From Methylococcus mesophilus (GTDB lineage: Bacteria > Pseudomonadota > Gammaproteobacteria > Methylococcales > Methylococcaceae), in assembly GCF_026247885.1 (NCBI RefSeq), contig NZ_CP110921.1, forward strand, positions 496,001 to 560,000: 64,000 nucleotides of DNA. The letters run 5' to 3'. This document shows, one piece after another, positions 48,008 to 56,282 of this stretch; within the stretch, counting starts at the first letter, position 1, and every line of letters begins with the position of its first letter. A model generated the notes under the pieces. That model was not told where the DNA came from and ran no database searches. It worked only from the letters and a program-made list of their open reading frames with translations. The translations under genes and the position numbers were made by a program.

Positions 48008-49261
48008 ATGACCTACGACACGATAGAAACGGCCCTGACCGCGATCCGCAACGGCGGTTTCGTGGTGGTGGCGGACGATGCCTCGCGCGAGAACGAGGGC
48101 GATCTGATCCTGGCGGCGGAGAAGATGACGCCCGAGCGCATGGCCTTCCTGGTCCGCCATACCAGCGGCCTGGTCTGCGTGGGGCTGGCGCCGGAGCGGG
48201 TGGAGGCCCTGCAGCTGCCGCCGATGGTGGGGAACAACTCCGATCCGTTCCGCACGGCTTTCACGGTGTCGGTGGACCTGGCCCAGGGCACCAGCACCGG
48301 GATCTCGGCCGCCGACCGCAGCGCGACCATCCGGGCCCTGGCCGATCCCGAGGCGGGACCGGCGGCGTTCGCCCGGCCGGGCCATGTGTTCCCGCTCAAG
48401 GCGAAACCGAACGGGGTGCTGGAGCGGCCGGGCCATACCGAGGCGGCGGTGGACCTGGCCCGCTTGGCGGGGCTGGCGCCGGCGGGGGCCTTGTGCGAGA
48501 TCGTGAACGACGACGGCCGCATGGTGCGGGGGCCGGAGCTGGTGGCCTTCGCCCGCCGCCACTGGCTGCCGGTGATCCGCATCGCCGATCTGATCGCTTA
48601 CCGGCGCCGCACCGAGCGGCTGGTGGAGCACGTGGCGGAGGCGAGATTGCCGACGCCGTACGGAACCTTCACCGCCCACGTCTACCGCTCGGTGGTGGAC
48701 GGCTCCGAACACCTGGCCCTGGTCAAGGGCTGGGTGTACGGGCGGGAGAACGTGCTGGTGCGGGTGCATTCGGAATGCCTGACCGGGGACATCCTGGGTT
48801 CGTTGCGCTGCGACTGCGGCAACCAGCTGAAGATGGCGCTGGAGGCGATCGAGCAGGCGGGCAACGGGGTCCTGGTGTATCTGCGCGGCCATGAGGGCCG
48901 GGGCATCGGGTTGGCCCACAAGCTGAAGGCCTACCAGCTGCAGGACCGCGGCCGGGACACGGTGGAGGCCAATCTGGACTTAGGCCTGCCGGTGGACGCC
49001 CGCAGCTACGACGTGGGGGCGCAGATTCTCACCGACCTGGGCGTGACCACCCTGCGGCTGATGAGCAACAACCCGGCGAAGTTCACCGAGCTGGCCGGCT
49101 ACCGCCTGAAGATCGTCGAGCGGGTGCCGCTGGAGCCGGCGCCGCACCCGGAGAACCTCGTTTATCTGCGCACCAAGTCGCAGAAGCTCGGCCATCTCCT
49201 CAACCTCGACGCCCTGGCCGGGGCCGGCGACGAGTGGATTCATCCGTCGGTCGGGGGATAA
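48008..49261 (+). CDS. ribBA: Bifunctional DHBP synthase / GTP cyclohydrolase II
   Basis: A 417-residue fusion for both branches of early riboflavin synthesis. Residues 1-205 are RibB (SRENEGDLILAAEKMTPE, GTSTGISAADRSATIRAL, RPGHVFPLKA). Residues 210-405 are RibA with zinc ligands in SECLTGDILGSLRCDCG and substrate loop GHEGRGIGL. Several RibBA proteins keep only one active half; here the RibB acidic and His residues and all three RibA cysteines look intact. No FMN riboswitch is evident upstream; the previous gene ends only 30 bases away. Confidence 0.96.
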   Translation: MTYDTIETALTAIRNGGFVVVADDASRENEGDLILAAEKMTPERMAFLVRHTSGLVCVGLAPERVEALQLPPMVGNNSDPFRTAFTVSVDLAQGTSTGISAADRSATIRALADPEAGPAAFARPGHVFPLKAKPNGVLERPGHTEAAVDLARLAGLAPAGALCEIVNDDGRMVRGPELVAFARRHWLPVIRIADLIAYRRRTERLVEHVAEARLPTPYGTFTAHVYRSVVDGSEHLALVKGWVYGRENVLVRVHSECLTGDILGSLRCDCGNQLKMALEAIEQAGNGVLVYLRGHEGRGIGLAHKLKAYQLQDRGRDTVEANLDLGLPVDARSYDVGAQILTDLGVTTLRLMSNNPAKFTELAGYRLKIVERVPLEPAPHPENLVYLRTKSQKLGHLLNLDALAGAGDEWIHPSVGG

Positions 49262-49288
49262 TCCCTGCCCAACCCTCCCGAGAACGCC

Positions 49289-49951
49289 ATGTCGAAAAAT
49301 CTCGCCCTGAGCGACACGCTCTACGACTACCTCCTCGCCGTATCCCTGCGGGAACCGGAGGTCCTGAGGCAACTGCGCGATGAAACCGGCACCTACCCCA
49401 ATGCGCTGATGCAGATCGCCCCCGAGCAGGGCCAGTTCATGGCGCTGCTGGTCAGACTGACCGGTGCCCGCAGGATACTCGAAGTCGGCGTATTCACCGG
49501 CTACAGCTCCACCACGCTGGCCCTCGCCCTCCCGCCCGAGGGCCGCTTGACGGCCCTGGACATCAGCGAACCCTGGACCGCGGTCGCGAAACGCTATTGG
49601 GAAAAAGCGGGCGTCACCGACAGGGTCGAATTGCGCCTGGGCCCTGCCTTGGACACGCTGGAACGGCTCATCGGCGAAGGCCGCGCCGGCAGCTACGACC
49701 TGGCCTTCATCGACGCCGACAAGGAGAATTACGACGGCTATTACGAAAAAACGCTCGAACTGCTGCGGCCCGGCGGCCTGCTGCTCATCGACAACATCTT
49801 CCGCGGCGGACAGGTCGCCGATCCGGAGATTCAGGACCCCGGCACGGCGGCGATCCGGGCGCTGAACGAGAAACTCCACACCGATCCGCGGGTCGACATC
49901 AGTCTACTATCTGTTGCCGACGGGCTGACCCTAGCCTTAAAGCATTCGTAA
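49289..49951 (+). CDS. SAM-dependent O-methyltransferase
   Basis: A 220-residue class I methyltransferase of the caffeoyl-CoA/catechol type (methyltransferase 3 family). The SAM motif RILEVGVFTGYSSTTLALAL is at residues 61-80, the metal-binding acidic site is AFIDADKENYDGYY, and LLIDNIFRGG supplies the second metal site. The acceptor is probably a catechol-like or hydroxylated small molecule, unknown. It follows ribBA after 27 bases and may be co-transcribed. Confidence 0.92.
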   Translation: MSKNLALSDTLYDYLLAVSLREPEVLRQLRDETGTYPNALMQIAPEQGQFMALLVRLTGARRILEVGVFTGYSSTTLALALPPEGRLTALDISEPWTAVAKRYWEKAGVTDRVELRLGPALDTLERLIGEGRAGSYDLAFIDADKENYDGYYEKTLELLRPGGLLLIDNIFRGGQVADPEIQDPGTAAIRALNEKLHTDPRVDISLLSVADGLTLALKHS

Positions 49952-50012
49952 ATTGGGCAAAACGAAGCACCGCGATCACACCGTTAGACGTCTAAAGCAG
50001 GCTGAAGCCGAC

Positions 50013-50483
50013 ATGATAGAAATCGACATTCCAGGTTTTCGAAAGCTCCATTTGGCTCACTTGGTGTCCGACTACAACGGCACCCTGGCAATAGACGGAA
50101 AACTGATTCCCGGTGTGCAGGAAGCCGTCAGCGCACTTTCATCGAACATTCGAATCCACGTCATCACTGCCGATACCTTTGGATTGGCTGCAGTCCAACT
50201 CGCTGGGCTGCCGGTCAAGCTGACCATCGCTCCTGTCGAAGCCCAAGCCGAGACCAAACTCGAATTTATCTCGCAGTTGGGGGTAGATTCCGTGGTCGCG
50301 ATAGGCAACGGCCGAAACGACCGAAAAATGCTCGGCGCCGCCGTTCTAGGCATCGCCCTCATCCAAAGGGAAGGCGCATCTGCCGAAACACTGGCAAGTG
50401 CAGACATCGTGTCTCCCGGCATTCTTGAAGCCCTCGAACTGCTCCAAAACCCCAAGCGTTTGGTCGCTACGCTACGTTCGTGA
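50013..50483 (+). CDS. HAD-fold protein (soluble P-type ATPase-like)
   Basis: A 156-residue minimal HAD protein. Motif I is VSDYNGTLAIDGKL, where the second Asp of DxD is replaced by Asn, as in several members of this group. Motif II is HVITADTFG and motif IV is VVAIGNGRNDRKML. It matches the COG4087-like soluble P-type ATPase-type HAD proteins of unknown function. A diverged 3' fragment of a second copy lies at 61991-62060. The start at 50013 (MIEIDIPGF) is chosen by homology. Confidence 0.85.
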   Translation: MIEIDIPGFRKLHLAHLVSDYNGTLAIDGKLIPGVQEAVSALSSNIRIHVITADTFGLAAVQLAGLPVKLTIAPVEAQAETKLEFISQLGVDSVVAIGNGRNDRKMLGAAVLGIALIQREGASAETLASADIVSPGILEALELLQNPKRLVATLRS

Positions 50484-50498
50484 CCGCCTGACTCCCGC

Positions 50499-51158
50499 TC
50501 AAGTCGGCGCCGGATCGTCCGGCCCGGTGCGGACGCGGGGTATCGGTACGCGCCAGTCATGGACGATGGCGCCGAACCGGAGCAGCGCGATCAATCCCAT
50601 GCCGGCCAGGGCCGCGGCGTCCCGGACGACGCCCAGGTTCTGCAGGGCGAGGTAGAGTACGGCGCCGACCAGCGCGGCGCTGGCGTACAAGCGGCCGGCC
50701 CGGAAGATCAAGGGCACCTCGGCGCTGAGTACGTCCCGCACGACGCCGCCTGCTACGCCGGTAATCACCCCCATCAGCGCCACGATCGTGCCGCCCGCTC
50801 CGGTCCGTTCCGCGATCTGGGCGCCGCCGATGGTGAACAAGGCCAACCCCAGTCCGTCGGCGATCAGCATGGCGCGGGGCGGAGGGTGGCGGTGGCGCAC
50901 GTACAGCAGCGTCAAGCCGGTAGCGATGAAGCACTCCCATAGATAGCCGGTATCGCCGATCCAGAACATCGGATGACGCTGTAGCAGCAGATCCCGCAGG
51001 GTGCCGCCGCCCAGGGCCGTTGCCAGGGCTATGACCGCCACGCCGACCAGGTCCATGCCCTTGCGGCCGGCGCTCAGCACGCCGCTGGCGGCGAAGAACA
51101 TCACGCCGGCGGTTTCGAACAAGGGCCGCGCGGCCAGAGCGCTGACGCTGAGCTCCAA
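50499..51158 (-). CDS. UPF0126/TRIC-type membrane protein
   Basis: A 219-residue protein with two repeats of three helices, the UPF0126 layout (ALGGGTLRDLLLQRHPMFWI and ITGVAGGVVRDVLSAEVPLI, each with the G-G-x-x-R-D motif). Bacterial relatives are trimeric cation channels; E. coli YicG/YadS are related. No ATG fits; a TTG at 51158 preceded by AGGCGAG gives the normal length. It starts 14 bases after the permease stop and so probably belongs to the same transcript. The last 20 residues are proline-rich. Confidence 0.85.
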   Translation of the reverse strand: MELSVSALAARPLFETAGVMFFAASGVLSAGRKGMDLVGVAVIALATALGGGTLRDLLLQRHPMFWIGDTGYLWECFIATGLTLLYVRHRHPPPRAMLIADGLGLALFTIGGAQIAERTGAGGTIVALMGVITGVAGGVVRDVLSAEVPLIFRAGRLYASAALVGAVLYLALQNLGVVRDAAALAGMGLIALLRFGAIVHDWRVPIPRVRTGPDDPAPT

Positions 51159-51172
51159 ATCCGGACTCGCCT

Positions 51173-52498
51173 TTAGGAAAACGCCAGGAACGGCGAGACC
51201 ACCAGCAAGAAGCCGGTCAAGACGATGACCTGGAGCCCGAACCCCTTGTACTTGTGCAGCGCCGGCACCCGGTAGACCAGATAGGCCGGGATCAGACAGC
51301 CAACCAGGCCGAAGATGGGGCTGCAGATGGAGGTGAAGCTCAGCACCGGGGCGTTCAGCACGATGGCGCCCCAGGCCAGCAGGATGGCGGCCAGGGCGAT
51401 GCCTCCATGCAGCCAGGTTTCGTCGATGCCGCCTTGGGGCAGAAAGCGCTGGAACAGGTTCGTCACCAGGCCCTGGCAGGCCTCGCGGAAACCGAGATAG
51501 ACCCCGAAGAACGCCGTCACCACGGCGAAGATGTTGAGGATGACGCCGACGACGGTAGCCCAGGTGCCGGGAAAGAACTGGGCGGCGATGGCCAGCGCCG
51601 AGATGTTCTGTTCGTAGGCCTTGACCGCCTCCTCGTGCCCCATCGCCAGGGTGAACGATACGGCGTAGAAGAACACGGCGGTGAACAGCACCAGAAAGGC
51701 GATGTTCATGGCGCGCAGGGCCTTGTAGCGCGCCACTTCCGGGGACTTTTCCCTGGCCCGGAACGAAATCACCATCGGGCTCAGGGTCTGGATGAACAAA
51801 ATCGAAGTCAGCGTGAACGGCAGCGTGATGACGGCGTCCTTGACCAGCTGCCCTCCCGGCGGCAGGGCGCCTACATTGTAGAGCTTCCACATGCCGATCA
51901 TCGAGAAGCCGAGCGCGGCGACCACGCTCAGCTTGGTCAACACCATGAAGCTGGAAATCTTGAACAGCAGCTGTTCTCCCCGCGAGGCGATGGCCACGAG
52001 GAAGCCGATCAGCCCCAAACCGTAGAAGGGGTTCTTCGACAATAAGGTGTCGGTGACGCCGAAGGTGTAAAGATAAGACGCGCTGTCGTTGGTGATCGCC
52101 GCGGAGTAAACGAACATCCAGATGATCAGCATGACGACGTAAAGCACGCCGAGCAGGACGCCCCAGCGCTTGCCGAGATAGCCGGCGATGACGCAGGGGT
52201 AGTCCTTGCATTCGGGCGATTCCGCCAGGGTGTTGATGAACAACCGCTGGAACAGGTACATGGCCGGATAGCCGACGACGGCGGAGAGCAGGAACACCCA
52301 CAAGCCCTTCAAGCCCACCTGCACCGGCAGAAACACGATGCCGGCGCCGATGGCCATGCCGATGCTCATGATGACCCAGCCGAAGTCGGCGCCGTCGAAC
52401 CGGGTCGCCTCCTTCCAGGCCTCCCGGCTCAAGCCCGCCCGATAGACCGGCTCCGGAACCGCGCCGGGAAATACTGCTTCTTCAGTGACCGTTTCCAT
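51173..52498 (-). CDS. HAAAP-family amino-acid permease
   Basis: A 441-residue inner-membrane carrier with about 11 helices. GADFGWVIMSIGMAIGAGIV near residue 37 is the unwound helix-1 motif of the hydroxy/aromatic amino-acid permeases (SdaC, TdcC, YhaO type). E. coli members carry serine, threonine and cysteine. Here it follows the rhodanese and desulfurase of an encapsulin operon, which makes cysteine a reasonable substrate. That is inference from context. Confidence 0.85.
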   Translation of the reverse strand: METVTEEAVFPGAVPEPVYRAGLSREAWKEATRFDGADFGWVIMSIGMAIGAGIVFLPVQVGLKGLWVFLLSAVVGYPAMYLFQRLFINTLAESPECKDYPCVIAGYLGKRWGVLLGVLYVVMLIIWMFVYSAAITNDSASYLYTFGVTDTLLSKNPFYGLGLIGFLVAIASRGEQLLFKISSFMVLTKLSVVAALGFSMIGMWKLYNVGALPPGGQLVKDAVITLPFTLTSILFIQTLSPMVISFRAREKSPEVARYKALRAMNIAFLVLFTAVFFYAVSFTLAMGHEEAVKAYEQNISALAIAAQFFPGTWATVVGVILNIFAVVTAFFGVYLGFREACQGLVTNLFQRFLPQGGIDETWLHGGIALAAILLAWGAIVLNAPVLSFTSICSPIFGLVGCLIPAYLVYRVPALHKYKGFGLQVIVLTGFLLVVSPFLAFS

Positions 52499-52565
52499 CG
52501 TCTCGTCCTCTCCCGTGAATCACCCGAAAGCGGCCGCCGGACGCCGTGTAGGCGCCGAGTGGATT

Positions 52566-52931
52566 TCAGGCGATTTTTCTTGCTTCCGAACTTTCCAGAT
52601 AGGCTTTCAGACCGCCGCCGAGCGAGGCGACGCTGGTATAGCCCAGTTGCTGCAGCACGTCGGCGCCGATGGCCGAGCGGTGGCCTATGGCGCAATAGAC
52701 CAGAACCGGTGTGGATTTACCCGGCACGGCGGCCTCGATGGCGGTTTCCAGCGGCCCTAAGCTGACGAGTATCGCCCCCGGAATCTTTCCGGCCGCAAAC
52801 TCCTTTTCCTCGCGGACGTCGACGATCGCCGCGCCCAGTTCGATCCAAGCGCGGGCGTCCTCCGGCGAGATTTCCTTGATGCGGGTCCGGGCTTCGTCGG
52901 CGCGCTTCAGAATGTCTTGTACGTATGGCAT
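52566..52931 (-). CDS. Single-domain rhodanese
   Basis: A 121-residue sulfurtransferase. The active-site loop is VYCAIGHRS with the persulfide-carrying cysteine in a C-x4-R pocket, and the N-terminal strand IVDVREEKEFAAGKIPGA is typical. Rhodaneses pass sulfane sulfur to acceptors, and they recur beside family 2A encapsulins and their cysteine desulfurase. The ATG at 52931 sits 7 bases after AGAGGTG; a GTG three codons earlier is less likely. It lies 166 bases after the desulfurase stop. Confidence 0.93.
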   Translation of the reverse strand: MPYVQDILKRADEARTRIKEISPEDARAWIELGAAIVDVREEKEFAAGKIPGAILVSLGPLETAIEAAVPGKSTPVLVYCAIGHRSAIGADVLQQLGYTSVASLGGGLKAYLESSEARKIA

Positions 52932-53097
52932 GGCTTTCACCTCTTGCTAGTTGTCTAGTCGAATGATTAAGCGGAACCGGCGCCGTCTTCCCGAAGCGCC
53001 GGCATCCTGCAGCCGGAAAACCGGGCTCCGCCGCCCCGGCTGCTCCGGTCATATCCGCGACCGGAAGAATCGCGCCGCGATCCCTGCGGCGCAGGGG

Positions 53098-55314
53098 TCA
53101 ACGCTTGAGGATGCTACCCCCGCTCTGGATGCGGCGTACCGCATCGACCAGGGCATCGACATCCTCGCGGGTGTTGTACAAGGCCAGCGAGGGCCGCACC
53201 GTGGTCTCCAACCCGAACCGCCGCAGGATCGGCTGCGCGCAGTGATGGCCGGCGCGCACCGCGATGCCTTCCTGGTTCAGCGCCTTGCCGATGTCCTCGG
53301 AACGGAGCCCCGGCAACACGAACGACAGCACCCCGGCTTTTTCCGCCGCCGTACCGATCAAGCGCAGACCCGGCACGTTCAGCAACCCGGCGGTGGCGTA
53401 TCCGAGCAGCTCGTGTTCGGCTCGGGCGATGTTTTCGATGCCGAGCCGCTCCACGTATTCCAGCGCCGCGCCCATGCCTACGGCATCGGCGATGTTGCCG
53501 GTGCCGGCCTCGAAGCGATGCGGGGCGGTATGGTAGATCGTGCGTTCGTGGGTCACGTCCTGGATCATGTTGCCGCCGCCGGCCTCGAAGCGATGCGGGG
53601 CGGTATGGTAGATCGTGCGTTCGTGGGTCACGTCCTGGATCATGTTGCCGCCGCCCTGCCAAGGCGGGGTGGTGTTGAGCAGGTCGAGCTTGCCGTAGAC
53701 CGCGCCGATGCCGGTGGGACCGAAGATCTTGTGGGCGGAGAACACGTACCAGTCGACGTCCAGCGCCTGCACGTCCACCGCCGCGTGGGCGATGCCTTGG
53801 GCGCCGTCCAGCAGCACCCGTGCGCCGTGGCGATGGGCGATCTCGATCATCGTCTTGGCCGGCGTGATCGTGCCCAAGGCATTGGAGACCTGGGTGAAGG
53901 ACGCCAGCTTGGTCCTGGAATTGAACAGCTTCTCGTACTCCTCCAGGATCACCTGGCCGCGGTCGTCCACCGGCGCCACCCGCAGCTTGGCGCCGGTCTC
54001 GGCCGCCAGTTGCTGCCAGGGCACGATGTTGGCGTGGTGCTCCAGCCAGGTGATGACGATCTCGTCGTCCTTGCCGATGTTGCGCCGGCCCCAGGACTTG
54101 GCGATCAGATTGATGCCTTCCGTGGTGCCGCGGACGAACACGATCTCGTCCTTGGTCGAGGCGTGCAGGAAGCGGGCGACGGTGTCGCGCGCGCCCTCGT
54201 AGGCATCGGTGGCGCGTGCCGCCAGCTCGTGCGCGGCCCGGTGGATGTTGGAGTTCTCGTGCCGGTAGAAATGCACCAGCCGGTCGATCACCGCCTGCGG
54301 CTTCTGCGTGGTCGCGCCGTTGTCCAGCCAGATCAAGGGCCGTCCGTGGACCTTCTCCTGCAGGATGGGAAAGTCCCGCCGGATGGCGTAGACGTCGAAT
54401 CCCGGATGCGCCGAGGATTCGCCCGCGACCGGCTTAGGCTCCGCGGCTTCGACCCGCGGCAGCCCGCCCTGCCAGGTTTCCCCCAGGAAATATGGGGAAG
54501 CCCCAGCCGCCGGCGGCTGGGCGCCGACGTCCGGCACCGTGCCGAACGGTTCCTGCCCCCGCAGCGGCGCGGACGCCGCCGAGGCGCCGGGTATCGACGG
54601 CGGGATGCTCAGCCACGCCCCCACGACCAGCCCCAGATCCGGAATAGGCTCCAGATCGGCGTCGCGCGGCCGCAGATCCACCAGGGAGGCCCCCCGAGAC
54701 GCAGACGGATACTCCGACGCCAGGAAGTAAGGACCGGCATCCGTAGGCAGATGACCGGCGCTGGGCGCGATCCCGATGCCCCCGGCGACCACCGCCGTCA
54801 AATCGCGGATATGGTCTTCGATCGGCGGGCCGAAGGCCGAGGCCGGCGAAATGGCCCCGGCAAACGGCTGCGCACCCAGCTCGATGCCTGGCGTCGCCGG
54901 AGCGGTCGAGCCCAGATGCTGGCCGGGCGCCGCGGTGCGTCCCGGCAGCGAACGCGGATCGGCGGGCAGCAGCGCGGAAGGCACGGTCACTCCCGTCGCC
55001 GGGTCCAGGCCCGGTCGATCCAGCCGCAACGCCGGCAGCGTTCCAGGCGTGCCGGGCTGGGCGCTCTGGAGAAAATACAGCAACGGCTCGGCACCGCCCG
55101 CCTGACCGGGATCGATCAAGGCCTGCGGACTCTGGCCCGTCGTCCCCGCCAATCCCGCCGGCAAGGTCCTCGACACATCCTCGCTGGGGAAGCCTGAAGA
55201 CAGGCTGGACACGCCGGGCGTCGGGACCTGCGCCGGGTCGAAGCCGGGCAGGACCGTAGACCCGACGTCGAAGGCCGAACCCGGATCGCCCACGCTGCTA
55301 AGGCTGGTAGTCAT
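53098..55314 (-). CDS. SufS-type cysteine desulfurase with encapsulin cargo extension
   Basis: A 738-residue PLP enzyme that takes sulfur from cysteine as a persulfide. Residues about 305-738 are the SufS/CsdA domain: the PLP lysine is Lys529 (FSAHKIFGPTG) and the active cysteine is Cys692 (RAGHHCAQP). Residues 1-300 are Pro/Gly/Ala/Ser-rich, low in charge and almost certainly disordered, as in known family 2A encapsulin cargo, where this part carries the loading signals. Y-F-L recurs at 80-82, 196-198 and 275-277. Residues 554-578 are exactly repeated at 579-603. Usual SufS is about 410 residues. The start at 55314 (MTTSLSSVG) overlaps the shell gene stop by 17 bases. Confidence 0.93.
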   Translation of the reverse strand: MTTSLSSVGDPGSAFDVGSTVLPGFDPAQVPTPGVSSLSSGFPSEDVSRTLPAGLAGTTGQSPQALIDPGQAGGAEPLLYFLQSAQPGTPGTLPALRLDRPGLDPATGVTVPSALLPADPRSLPGRTAAPGQHLGSTAPATPGIELGAQPFAGAISPASAFGPPIEDHIRDLTAVVAGGIGIAPSAGHLPTDAGPYFLASEYPSASRGASLVDLRPRDADLEPIPDLGLVVGAWLSIPPSIPGASAASAPLRGQEPFGTVPDVGAQPPAAGASPYFLGETWQGGLPRVEAAEPKPVAGESSAHPGFDVYAIRRDFPILQEKVHGRPLIWLDNGATTQKPQAVIDRLVHFYRHENSNIHRAAHELAARATDAYEGARDTVARFLHASTKDEIVFVRGTTEGINLIAKSWGRRNIGKDDEIVITWLEHHANIVPWQQLAAETGAKLRVAPVDDRGQVILEEYEKLFNSRTKLASFTQVSNALGTITPAKTMIEIAHRHGARVLLDGAQGIAHAAVDVQALDVDWYVFSAHKIFGPTGIGAVYGKLDLLNTTPPWQGGGNMIQDVTHERTIYHTAPHRFEAGGGNMIQDVTHERTIYHTAPHRFEAGTGNIADAVGMGAALEYVERLGIENIARAEHELLGYATAGLLNVPGLRLIGTAAEKAGVLSFVLPGLRSEDIGKALNQEGIAVRAGHHCAQPILRRFGLETTVRPSLALYNTREDVDALVDAVRRIQSGGSILKR
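53503..53655. repeat. Exact 75-bp tandem duplication in the desulfurase gene
   Basis: Positions 53503-53580 and 53578-53655 are identical, a period of 75 bp and two copies. It keeps the reading frame and adds 25 residues (GGGNMIQDVTHERTIYHTAP and so on) next to the PLP pocket. The absence of any mismatch means it is very recent or an assembly artefact. Confidence 0.95.
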
Positions 55315-56227
55315 GATATTTCCCCACTTCGACGTTCTCGAGCACGGCGATCGCATCTTCCGTCAACACGGCGATCGAGCAGTACAAAGAGACCAGGTAG
55401 GAGGCGATGGCCTTGCGGCTGATGCCGGTGAACTTCACCGACAGGCCGAGGCCTTGCTCGCCGGGCAAGCCCGGCTGATACAGGCCCACGACGCCTTGGC
55501 GGTTCTCGCCGGTGCGCAGCAGCAGGATTTGGGTCTTGCCGTCCGTGACCCTGAGCTTGCTGGTCGGAATCAGCGGAATGCCGCGCCAGGTGATGAACGA
55601 GGAGCCGAACAGGGTCACGGTGGCCGGCGGCACGCCGCGGCGGGTCGCTTCCCGGCCGAATGCCGCGATCGCTTGAGGGTGCGCCAGGAAGAAGGCCGGC
55701 TCCTTCCACACCTTGGTGATCAGCTCGTCCAGATCGTCCGGCGTCGGCGCACCGGTCAAGGTGGAAATGCGCTGCTCCGGCACGATGTTGTTGAGCAGGC
55801 CGTATTCCTTGTTGTGGAGCAGCTCTTCTTCCTGCCGCTCCTTGATGGTCTCGATCGCCAGCCGCAGCTGCTGCTGGATCTGGTTGTGGGGGCTGCTGTA
55901 CAGATCGGAGACCCGCGTATGGATGTCGACCAGGGTCGTCACGGCGCTGAGAAAATATTCGCGCGGATTATCCTGGTAATCGACGAAGGTCTGCGGCAAA
56001 TCGCTTTCGTCTCCGCGCTGGGAAATGGCGATGGCCGTTTCCACGCGGGTCGAGTCGATCACCCGGTTCACGCGGTAGATGCCCGCTTCCACGCCCACCC
56101 AGGGCAGCAGATGGACCAGCCAGCGCGGCGTGATGGGGGGCAGTTGCGGAACGGTCTTGGTGGCATCGGCAAGCTGGCGGGCCGCCAGATCGCCCAAGGC
56201 CAACTGCTTCGAGTCGAGTTCAGCCAT
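55298..56227 (-). CDS. Family 2A encapsulin shell protein (intact copy)
   Basis: A 309-residue HK97-fold shell protein of the SrpI/family 2A type, which builds a closed icosahedral compartment in the cytoplasm. Recognisable stretches are PRWLVHLLPWVGVEAGIYRV near residue 30, PEQRISTLTGAPTPDDLDEL, FGSSFITWRGIPLIP, VGLYQPGLPGEQGLG and the C-terminal GISRKAIASYLVSLY. Length fits the family. It lacks the cyclic-nucleotide-binding insertion of family 2B. The gene follows a paralogous, frameshifted copy by 55 bases and overlaps the desulfurase start by 17. The start at 56227 (MAELDSKQLAL) has GGAAG upstream. Confidence 0.94.
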   Translation of the reverse strand: MAELDSKQLALGDLAARQLADATKTVPQLPPITPRWLVHLLPWVGVEAGIYRVNRVIDSTRVETAIAISQRGDESDLPQTFVDYQDNPREYFLSAVTTLVDIHTRVSDLYSSPHNQIQQQLRLAIETIKERQEEELLHNKEYGLLNNIVPEQRISTLTGAPTPDDLDELITKVWKEPAFFLAHPQAIAAFGREATRRGVPPATVTLFGSSFITWRGIPLIPTSKLRVTDGKTQILLLRTGENRQGVVGLYQPGLPGEQGLGLSVKFTGISRKAIASYLVSLYCSIAVLTEDAIAVLENVEVGKYHDYQP

Positions 56228-56282
56228 GATCTTCTTCCTGAATGATGAGTCGTTAGAGAATCGCGGACTTTGCGGGCCGCGA

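Noticed and set aside
52951-55197. Plus-strand open frame of about 750 codons opposite the desulfurase
   Set aside because: It mirrors the desulfurase, including the same 75-bp duplication, and has no motif or ribosome site. The minus strand carries clear catalytic motifs.
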